Of a stretch of 64,000 bases of DNA, positions 1-7,025 are shown piece after piece (the stretch's first letter is position 1; every line of letters begins with the position of its first letter). Source of the stretch: an uncultured Ruminococcus sp. (lineage in GTDB: Bacteria > Bacillota_A > Clostridia > Oscillospirales > Ruminococcaceae); contig ONBA01000011.1 of NCBI GenBank assembly GCA_900315975.1, positions 1 to 64,000 on the forward strand, written 5' to 3'. The translations under genes and the position numbers were made by a program. The notes beneath the pieces are model-generated. The model was not told the origin of the DNA and did no database searches. It was given only the letters and a program-made list of their open reading frames with translations.

Positions 1-435
1 AATAACCTCAGAAACCTCGCCAGTAATCTTGTGACGAAATCGGTCACCGACTTCCACGATCTTGTGGCTCTGCTCCTCAGCCTTTTCCGCTTTGAGTGCA
101 GCCCTCTCCGCTTTCTGTTCGGCAGAAAGATAAGTATCGTCTTTGAGCCGAGATTCTGTCATTGTTGCAACATTATACCACGAATGACGGAACTTTTCGC
201 CGTTCTCAAAGCTGAATGTGATACCCTGAGAATTGTAATCAACGAGGGAGATCTTGCCCTCACCGCTGTGTCCGCCCGTGCCGTATTCCTTTTTCAGAAA
301 ATCGGCAAGCTGCTGGACAGTCGGGTGCTTTTCCTCATAGAAATCCTGCACACGAAGTTTTCCGTGAACAAAGCCTGTGCCACGGTCGATCTCTGCCGCT
401 ACCAACCTTGAAAGCGGTAGGTATCTACCAAGTTT
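1..435 (-). pseudogene. Fragment of integrative-element helicase/methylase-type protein
   Basis: An open minus-strand frame runs off the left edge of the window, so the C-terminal part is missing. About 140 codons are visible. They contain segments such as 'GTGGHSGEGKISLVDYNSQG' and 'GEKFRHSWYNVATMTESRL', followed by a charged Ala/Glu/Lys helix. I recognise this style from the very large (over 2,000-residue) SNF2-helicase/DNA-methylase proteins of Firmicute integrative conjugative elements; this is from memory, not a search. The frame is closed upstream by a stop at 436-438, there is no ATG start, and the only start-like codon is a TTG at 405 with poor spacing to an AAGG. In the proteins I recall this segment is internal, so I read it as a 5'-truncated remnant or element edge. 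A plus-strand frame over 31-411 is its shadow. Confidence 0.5.
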
Positions 436-462
436 CTACCCAAAATCTTCAATCGGGTAGAA
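434..462. repeat. Inverted repeat next to the element fragment
   Basis: TTCTACCC at 434-441 and GGGTAGAA at 455-462 form perfect 8-bp arms around a 13-nt loop, just upstream of the truncated element gene. It could be an operator, a hairpin or part of an element end. No poly-T follows on either side, so it is not an obvious terminator. Confidence 0.5.
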
Positions 463-589
463 TTTTGAGTTTTACGAAATAGCGCAGTTTCCGAGCTTTG
501 ATGACCACTAAGGGATTGTAATGCCGAATAAGGTCATTTATAGCACAAAAAAATAAAAAATGCAAGAACTTTTTTCTCGAAATAAAAAA

Positions 590-670
590 AGGCACTCAAT
601 GCCGGTACCGATTCAGGAGCGTACACCCAATAAAAGTGTTTTTTCTGAACCGGTACTGCATTGAGCACCT
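590..670 (-). terminator. Long-stem intrinsic terminator of the GH9-GH16 gene
   Basis: Read on the minus strand, about 25 nt beginning GGTGCTCAATGC pair with a 3' arm ending GCATTGAGTGCC, with only a few mismatches. The loop is AT-rich and about 20-25 nt, and a run of seven Ts follows. The stem also contains the ACCGGTTCAG / CTGAATCGGT pairing. It begins 18 bp after the gene's stop codon. The stem is unusually long for a terminator. Confidence 0.85.
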
Positions 671-687
671 GATATTACGCTATAATA

Positions 688-3600
688 TTACTTTTTCTTG
701 TAAGTTACCCACTGGTAGCGAGCTACGAGAGGAGTTTTTCCGTCATAGTGATTGAGCCAGTCATCAACTGTAAGACCGGGCCAAGCATTCATCATGATCT
801 TGCCGGGAGTCTTGGGAATATTATCAGTTGCACGGTAAACTTCCTTGCCATCGATGTACCATGCAATGTAATTTGGCTGCCAGTCGAAGCCGTATGTATG
901 GTACTCAAGTGACGAATCGAAACCGAGGTCTATCATCTTCTCATGTTTGCCGACACCGTTTGTATAGTAGTTAAGCTGTACCTTAGTAGTGTCCTTGCCG
1001 AGGATCTCGATATCGATCTCGTCCCACGGATTCTTCTGTCCGTTAACGATATCAGTAGGACCTGTGTAGGTGAAGAACGAAGAAACAACGCCGTCATTCT
1101 TCATAGCCTGCATTGAAGTCTCATAATAGCCATAGTGGTAGAAATCATTTGTACGGAACTCGCCGCCTGAATACTGCGGATTCCAGTCAGGGTTAGAGTC
1201 ATTTGTCCACTTCTTATCAACACTGAGTTCGAGGTGGTCACCCTTGATCTGAGCATTCTGCTTGTACCACCAGCAATCGAAAGGCTTACCGTTAGTCCAG
1301 CCGCTTGAAGCGAAGAAGTCGCCGGCATCACCTGTACGGAAGTCAGATATCATAGTTGCCGACTTGTCCATAGGTGTACCCTTATCAGGGATACCGCCGG
1401 GCTGTGAAGGCTGAGTTGTAGTTGTGGTAGTAGGCTGAGCAGTAGTAGTCTGAGTCGTAGTAGTGGTTACGGATTCAACCGGTCTTGTAACCGGGGAATC
1501 TGAGTTCATATATGACTCAGGGAGCTTAGAGATAATACCTGCGTCGAGTTTCTGAATTGAGAGTGCGTCGCGTCCTGTGATACCGTCGCCGTTATTGTAA
1601 ACGTCAGCATTTATCTTTGCCTTGTCATCAAGATTATACTTATCCTTGTTTCCGAGGTACTGGAGAATTGCTACAGAGTCTGCAACAGTTACATTGCCGT
1701 CGAGGTTAGCGTCACCCCATACGATACCTGTAGGAGGGTCTACCTGAATAATGCCTGAAGAATCAGCTGTAAGAGCAATGAGATATGTGAGAGGAGAGTT
1801 CCAGTAGATAGTTATCTCGTTAGTAGAGTAGCTTCCGTCGTTGTCGACCCAGCGCTTAGCAGCAGGGAGGTCAGTACAGTAAGCCTTAGCAGCATCGTCC
1901 TCGATACTCTGGTCAACACCGCCGACTACCATTCCGGGCATTGCCTTATTCTTAGCAACAGACGGACGGTGGTGAGGATGCTCAGGGGATACAGTACCCC
2001 AGCCTGTTACGAAGCAGGTACCAAGCGGGTTAACACCGAGGAGGTAATCGAGCTGACGCTCAGCAGCGTCTTTATATTTAAACTTGCCTGTAAGCCTGTA
2101 TGCGAGGTTGAGAACAATACCGTTATCAGCGATATTCATGTTGCTGCCCCAGTCATACTTGGTAAGTGAGCTGCCGTAGGGGTTAGCAGAAACAGTTTCG
2201 AGAAGGCTGTCAGCCTGAGTGATGATACCGGAAAGAGCAGCCTTGTATACATCAGAGTTCTTGTCTGCGCCCTTCATAGTAAGGATAGCGAGATTACCGT
2301 AATCGCCCATATCAGACCAGCCGAAGCCTGTCTTAGCGCCTATGCTCTCAGCAGCTGAGAGGTACTTGTTCTCGCCTGTAGCGCGGTAAAGCTGGCAAGC
2401 TGCCCAATAGCGCTCGTCCTTATCGTTCTTGAAGAAGTCGCCGTAATCGCCTGTAACGATATCGGAGGGATTAGTGAAGATAAAGTTCGGATTATCCGAA
2501 AGGAACGACCATGCCTTCTCAGCAGCAGCAAGACACTTGTTGGCAAAGCTGCTGTCAACGTCCTTGTAGCACTCATAAGCGAGAGCCATTGAAGCCGCAA
2601 AATCAGCAGTAGCAGGGGTAGAAACAGGAGTAACGATGAGTTCATCAGTCTCCTCCTCCGGCATTACGAAACCGGGGAAAGTAGCACATGACACCTTGTG
2701 GTATACACCGCCGTCGTTTCGCTGCATTTTGAGCATCCACTCAAGTTCAAAGCGTGCCTCATCGAGAACGTCAGCAGTACCGTTGCCGCTCTCAGCTATG
2801 CCAATGCTGTCGCCGAATAGTCCGGGATTGTCGATATAAGCGTAGAGGATATCCGCAACAGCCTTTGCACCCGGAACTACGTATCTGCCGTAGTCACCGG
2901 CATCGTGCCAGCCGCCGCTAACGTCGATAGTATCGTTTGTACCGTATATCTTAGCCTTGGTCGCATGGCAGGCACCGTGACCGAAAGTATCGTCCTTTAC
3001 CTGAGTACCGCAGCGCTGGAGATAGAGCATTTTTACTGTATCGTCGAGAAGTCCGTCATAAACCTTGTCACGGATAACAAAGCTGTAAGAATTATCGAGT
3101 CCATCAACCTCAATGTGGTAAGAACCCGGAGTTCTGACGCTTGAAAAATCGCCTATCTGGTCTGTTTCATCGGCAGACGCATTTTTTATAGGAGCGCTGA
3201 GCGAACCTTTGAACACAACAGACTTGTCCGTATCGTTCACAACCTTGAACTCGGAAGAGTTTCCGCCCCTGACTACTACCATTTTAGAAGCGTCACTTCT
3301 GTATCCAACCTGATTTGTAATGATAGAAGCCTCTGTCTTGGTGTTGGTTGTATAGTTTACATTGCTGTCGTCGATGAGTTCGAGAGAAACATTATCGAGG
3401 TAGATAGTATGCTCAGGAAGATTTTCGTCAGCCTCCTGATTACCGCAGTTGAAGCAGAGCTTTGCCATGATGTCTGTATCTTTCTTCATGGTAAAAGTCT
3501 CGTCTACTGACTGAACAGTAGGACTGATAGTAAGTCCCTTCCATGTATAAGCCTGATATGTACCGCCGTTCTGCTGTATCATACTTTCAACATAACGTGT

Positions 3601-3924
3601 AGTAGTACATGAGATATCGTATTTAAGGCGGTAAACGCCGTTCTGATAAAGCGGGATTATGTCGTCATAGAAGAACTGTACCGAATAGTTCTTTTCGCCG
3701 ACATTGCTGACTTTGAGTGCAAGTCTGCCGCTGTCTCCGGAAAGAGTGCACTTACCACCTGTCTCTTTGTAAGTACCCCAGCCCTTGACACCTGATGAAA
3801 AATCAGAATTACTGATAAGATTTCCGGCAGCAATTGAAGAAAAAGGAACCGCAGGCATTGCAGACGCCATAATAGTAACAGCAGCAACAGCTGCAAGACA
3901 GCGTCTTAAAGAATGTTTTTTCAT
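688..3924 (-). CDS. Cellulosomal GH9 endoglucanase - dockerin - GH16 beta-glucanase
   Basis: This is a 1,078-residue secreted, bifunctional glucan hydrolase. It has a signal peptide (residues 1-33) and a CBM4-like beta-sandwich (about 35-185). A CelD_N Ig-like domain (about 198-288) follows, then a GH9 (alpha/alpha)6 catalytic domain (about 292-723) with 'HDAGDYGRY' near 340, 'HPHHRP', and the acid Glu in 'NEITIYW' near 704. A type I dockerin lies at about 733-805 with two Ca-binding repeats, then a Thr-rich linker, then a GH16 domain (about 860-1078) with the catalytic 'DEIDIEILG' near 970. GH9 cuts beta-1,4-glucan; GH16 of this type usually cuts mixed-linkage glucan (lichenan). All catalytic residues I can check are present. 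The start is ATG at 3924 with GAGAGGGG about 8 nt upstream. The dockerin lies between two catalytic modules rather than at the C-terminus. It is expected in the cellulosome outside the cell. Confidence 0.95.
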   Translation of the reverse strand: MKKHSLRRCLAAVAAVTIMASAMPAVPFSSIAAGNLISNSDFSSGVKGWGTYKETGGKCTLSGDSGRLALKVSNVGEKNYSVQFFYDDIIPLYQNGVYRLKYDISCTTTRYVESMIQQNGGTYQAYTWKGLTISPTVQSVDETFTMKKDTDIMAKLCFNCGNQEADENLPEHTIYLDNVSLELIDDSNVNYTTNTKTEASIITNQVGYRSDASKMVVVRGGNSSEFKVVNDTDKSVVFKGSLSAPIKNASADETDQIGDFSSVRTPGSYHIEVDGLDNSYSFVIRDKVYDGLLDDTVKMLYLQRCGTQVKDDTFGHGACHATKAKIYGTNDTIDVSGGWHDAGDYGRYVVPGAKAVADILYAYIDNPGLFGDSIGIAESGNGTADVLDEARFELEWMLKMQRNDGGVYHKVSCATFPGFVMPEEETDELIVTPVSTPATADFAASMALAYECYKDVDSSFANKCLAAAEKAWSFLSDNPNFIFTNPSDIVTGDYGDFFKNDKDERYWAACQLYRATGENKYLSAAESIGAKTGFGWSDMGDYGNLAILTMKGADKNSDVYKAALSGIITQADSLLETVSANPYGSSLTKYDWGSNMNIADNGIVLNLAYRLTGKFKYKDAAERQLDYLLGVNPLGTCFVTGWGTVSPEHPHHRPSVAKNKAMPGMVVGGVDQSIEDDAAKAYCTDLPAAKRWVDNDGSYSTNEITIYWNSPLTYLIALTADSSGIIQVDPPTGIVWGDANLDGNVTVADSVAILQYLGNKDKYNLDDKAKINADVYNNGDGITGRDALSIQKLDAGIISKLPESYMNSDSPVTRPVESVTTTTTQTTTAQPTTTTTTQPSQPGGIPDKGTPMDKSATMISDFRTGDAGDFFASSGWTNGKPFDCWWYKQNAQIKGDHLELSVDKKWTNDSNPDWNPQYSGGEFRTNDFYHYGYYETSMQAMKNDGVVSSFFTYTGPTDIVNGQKNPWDEIDIEILGKDTTKVQLNYYTNGVGKHEKMIDLGFDSSLEYHTYGFDWQPNYIAWYIDGKEVYRATDNIPKTPGKIMMNAWPGLTVDDWLNHYDGKTPLVARYQWVTYKKK

Positions 3925-4002
3925 CTGAAAACCCCTCTCGTAAAATAAAAGATTTAACGTTTAGCTACCCATAGTGCTGACAAGGTAGCATTGAACAATT
4001 TC

Positions 4003-4031
4003 ATTATACCAAATCGCTGCAAATTTGTATA
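4003..4031 (-). promoter_or_regulatory. Promoter for the GH9-GH16 gene
   Basis: On the minus strand there is TATACA (4031-4026), a 17-nt spacer and a perfect TATAAT (4008-4003). This would give a leader of about 70 nt before the ATG at 3924. Confidence 0.6.
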
Positions 4032-4154
4032 CTATTTTTCTTACAAAAATGGTAATATTTTGATATCCCAAGTTGTGAAAATCCGTGAATCACAGCGTTT
4101 CACGGCGTATTTATCAAAATAATTCCATAATTTTAAAAAATCACAATATTATTC

Positions 4155-4183
4155 TTGACAATATATTTATAAAATGGTATAAT
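4155..4183 (+). promoter_or_regulatory. Consensus SigA promoter for the ABC exporter operon
   Basis: TTGACA (4155-4160), exactly 17 nt, TATAAT (4178-4183). Both hexamers match the consensus perfectly. The operon's first ATG is at 4281. Confidence 0.85.
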
Positions 4184-4280
4184 ACTTGTTATTATTTATT
4201 ATCAAACAATGTAAGGAACACGCGGAAAGGTGCGTATTCCGGCAAATCCGAAGGATTCCCTTCAAAGAAAGGAGAGACTT

Positions 4281-5282
4281 ATGTCATCAGTAATCGAAAT
4301 CAAAAACGCAACAAAAGAATTCAAGGTTCTCAACCGCCGCGAAGGTCTAAAAGGCAGCCTTAAAGACCTCTTCTCGCGCGACTATAAGACAGTCCGTGCG
4401 GTCGACAACATCACCATGAACATCGCACAGGGAGAGATAGTAGGTTATCTCGGACCAAACGGTGCAGGCAAATCAACCACTATCAAGATGATGACAGGCG
4501 TACTTGAACCAACTTCCGGAACTATTCTCGTCAACGGCCGCGAACCCTACAAAAACCGCTCACGGAATGCACAGGAAATTGGCGTTGTATTCGGTCAGCG
4601 TTCACAGCTGTGGTGGGCACTTCCGCTCGTAGAATCGTTCAAGCTGCTGAAAGATATATATCAGATAGGCGATGAACAGTACGACAGCATCATGAAACTG
4701 TACGCTTCACTGGTCGATATCAAGCCTCTCCTGCATAAACCGGTAAGGCAGATGTCGCTCGGACAGCGTACACTCAGTGACATTCTCGCAGCATTTCTCC
4801 ATGACCCTAAGATAGTATTTCTCGATGAACCTACTATCGGTCTCGACGTCTCAATGAAGTCGAAGATTCGTGAACTTATCCACGCTCTCAACAAGGAAAA
4901 GAATACTACTGTTATACTCACGACCCACGATATGGGTGACGTTGATGCACTCTGTGAGCGAATAGTAATCATCGACAAGGGTAAAATGCTCTACGATAAC
5001 GATATCTGCCACCTCAAGCGCTTTTTCGGCTCATACAGAACACTGAAAATACGTATTGACGGCGACATGAAAAAGCAGTCGGAAGAAATCGCAAAGCAGC
5101 TTCCCGAGTTCAGGGTATCCGCCGACGACGAGTGGATATCAGTCCTTGTCGATGAGGAAAAGTCCGGTGTTATGGACGTTCTGACAAAGCTTCAGAAAAA
5201 TTTCAGGATAAGCGATATGCAGCTTGAAGAGATATCCACCGAAGATGTCATTAAAAAGATATACGAGGAGGGAGTTAAATGA
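4281..5282 (+). CDS. ABC-2 type exporter, ATP-binding subunit
   Basis: This 333-residue ATPase belongs to the COG4586-like family, which works with two ABC-2 membrane subunits. Walker A is 'GPNGAGKST', the signature loop is the family's 'SLGQR' variant, Walker B is 'IVFLDEPTIGLD', and the H-loop is 'LTTHD'. I chose the ATG at 4281 because AAAGGAGA sits 6-7 nt upstream; the frame is open further 5' but without a ribosome site. Its end overlaps the next gene as ATGA (5279-5282), indicating translational coupling. The exported substrate cannot be read from sequence; relatives are annotated as drug, polysaccharide or peptide exporters. It would drive export by ATP hydrolysis at the inner face of the membrane. 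Confidence 0.9.
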   Translation: MSSVIEIKNATKEFKVLNRREGLKGSLKDLFSRDYKTVRAVDNITMNIAQGEIVGYLGPNGAGKSTTIKMMTGVLEPTSGTILVNGREPYKNRSRNAQEIGVVFGQRSQLWWALPLVESFKLLKDIYQIGDEQYDSIMKLYASLVDIKPLLHKPVRQMSLGQRTLSDILAAFLHDPKIVFLDEPTIGLDVSMKSKIRELIHALNKEKNTTVILTTHDMGDVDALCERIVIIDKGKMLYDNDICHLKRFFGSYRTLKIRIDGDMKKQSEEIAKQLPEFRVSADDEWISVLVDEEKSGVMDVLTKLQKNFRISDMQLEEISTEDVIKKIYEEGVK

Positions 5283-6082
5283 AGCTGAAAAAATACGTCT
5301 CCCTCACGCGTGCAGGAATCATGGAATCATTGCAGTTCCGTGCTTCGCTGTTCGTCATCGTGCTCGGAAATCTGCTGTATCTCACGGTCATCTACTTCCT
5401 GTGGAAAGCTATATATGCTTCTTCCGGAACTGACGTTGTTAACGGCATGACATTCTCCGACACGCTCATATACATAGTTCTCGCGACAGCACTTTTCAAT
5501 TTCATGGAGATGTACACTGTATGGCAGATGGGCAGAACTATACAGTCAGGCGCGATAGTCCTCGACCTGCTGAAACCCATGCAGCCGCGCAGTTACCTGT
5601 TCTGGTCTTATTCCGGCAACTTCGTGGTCAACTTCTTCTCAACCTTTCTGCCGACCTTTATAGTCGTATGTGCAGTAACTCATGGGGCGGTGCCGCTCGG
5701 TATAAACCTGCTTTACTTCGTTGTATCGGTTGTAATGTCGATAATGATAAACTACAACATCGACTTCTTTGTCGGCACGATATGCATATACACTGAGTCG
5801 ATATGGGGAATAAACATCATGAAACAGGTAATCGTACTCCTTCTCTCGGGTGCAACTATTCCTATAGCATTCTTCCCCGAACCGTTCAGGACTATAACAA
5901 TGTACCTTCCCTTTCAGTCGATCTATAACGCACCGCTCACACTTCTGCTGAATAAAGACCCTGACCTCAAAAATGTCGCAGTAACGCTCGGAACTCAGCT
6001 TATATGGTGCGTTGCCACACTTGTGATAAGCAAGCTGTTCTGGAAGGTCTCGCTGAAGCGCATAACGGTGAATGGAGGCTGA
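5279..6082 (+). CDS. ABC-2 type exporter, membrane subunit 1
   Basis: This is a 267-residue polytopic membrane protein with about six hydrophobic segments, fitting the ABC-2 permease family (PF06182-like) that pairs with COG4586 ATPases. The start overlaps the ATPase stop by four bases, and the end abuts the next permease. It probably forms a heterodimer with the following product to make the transport channel. The substrate is unknown. Confidence 0.85.
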   Translation: MKLKKYVSLTRAGIMESLQFRASLFVIVLGNLLYLTVIYFLWKAIYASSGTDVVNGMTFSDTLIYIVLATALFNFMEMYTVWQMGRTIQSGAIVLDLLKPMQPRSYLFWSYSGNFVVNFFSTFLPTFIVVCAVTHGAVPLGINLLYFVVSVVMSIMINYNIDFFVGTICIYTESIWGINIMKQVIVLLLSGATIPIAFFPEPFRTITMYLPFQSIYNAPLTLLLNKDPDLKNVAVTLGTQLIWCVATLVISKLFWKVSLKRITVNGG

Positions 6083-6086
6083 TATC

Positions 6087-6890
6087 ATGAAAAGAAAAGG
6101 ACTCTTATTCTATCTGCGGATATATTTCAAAATTCTCGCACAGGACCTCAAAAGCAAAATGAGTTACCGTGCCGACTTCATCATCTCGACAATCGGCATG
6201 ATATTCACTAATATCGCCGGATTTGTAAGTTTCTGGATACTGTTCCGCAACTTCCCGAGTATAAACGGCTGGAACTACTATGAGATACTTTTCCTCTACG
6301 GATTCTCACTCGTATCGCTGACACCGGTGCAATGTCTGTTTGACAATAACTGGAGTCTGCGTCAGTACGTATATACAGGCGATTTCATCAAATACTGTTT
6401 CCGACCGATAAACCTGTTCTTCTACTTTCAGTCGGAGGTTTTTGACATAAAAGGTCTCGGACAATTCGCATTCGGCATAGCGACCCTTGCCTACTCATGG
6501 TCGAAACTGGGATTAGGGTTTACTCCGCTGATGCTGCTGAAAATGGTCATATTCCTGATAACAGCATCGCTTATAATGGTAGCATTACAGAATGCGGCAG
6601 CGGCAACGTGTTTCTGGATACAGAACTCGTTCTACATCCTCGACTTCGTGACAAAGTTCAAAGATTACGCGAAGTATCCGGTAACGATATTCAATCCGGT
6701 ATTCAAGTTCATATTCACATTCCTTATGCCTATCGCATTCATCGCGTACTACCCCAGTCTCGTGATACTGCGTCCGGACGAAGTGCCGATACTTTCGTGG
6801 CTTTCGCCTTTTATCGGCTGTATCTTCTTCCTTCTCAGCTATAAATTCTGGATGTGGGGCGCATTGAAATACAGCGGAACAGGTTCATGA
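6087..6890 (+). CDS. ABC-2 type exporter, membrane subunit 2
   Basis: This is a 267-residue membrane protein with about six transmembrane segments and the same overall family as the previous gene ('KMSYRADFIISTIGMIFTN' near the N-terminus). I placed the start at ATG 6087, preceded by GGAGG at 8 nt spacing. An upstream in-frame ATG at 6072 lies inside the ribosome-site region. It is the last gene of the three-gene operon and is followed by a terminator at 6922. It would form the transport channel with subunit 1. Confidence 0.85.
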   Translation: MKRKGLLFYLRIYFKILAQDLKSKMSYRADFIISTIGMIFTNIAGFVSFWILFRNFPSINGWNYYEILFLYGFSLVSLTPVQCLFDNNWSLRQYVYTGDFIKYCFRPINLFFYFQSEVFDIKGLGQFAFGIATLAYSWSKLGLGFTPLMLLKMVIFLITASLIMVALQNAAAATCFWIQNSFYILDFVTKFKDYAKYPVTIFNPVFKFIFTFLMPIAFIAYYPSLVILRPDEVPILSWLSPFIGCIFFLLSYKFWMWGALKYSGTGS

Positions 6891-6921
6891 ATATGTACAC
6901 TTATAAACTTTATGAAATTCA

Positions 6922-6947
6922 GGGAGCGCACAGCGCTCCCGATTTTG
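6922..6947 (+). terminator. Terminator after the ABC exporter operon
   Basis: GGGAGCGC (6922-6929), ACA loop, GCGCTCCC (6933-6940), then GATTTTG. The stem is a perfect 8 bp and the T-run is short. Confidence 0.75.
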
Positions 6948-6967
6948 TTAGTCTTACGTTACTGTGT

Positions 6968-6996
6968 TTGACTTACGCCGCATATTGTGGTAAAAT
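6968..6996 (+). promoter_or_regulatory. Promoter for the M16C peptidase gene
   Basis: TTGACT (6968-6973), 17 nt, TAAAAT (6991-6996). It lies 30 nt before the ATG at 7026. Confidence 0.7.
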
Positions 6997-7025
6997 AATA
7001 ATATCTTTATTTAAAGGAGAGCATC

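Noticed and set aside
31..411. 126-codon plus-strand frame at the left edge
   Set aside because: The opposite strand encodes a recognisable element protein over the same bases; this frame has no family resemblance.
5639..6088. 149-codon minus-strand frame in the permease gene
   Set aside because: Tyr/Arg-rich antisense reading of a well-supported membrane subunit.
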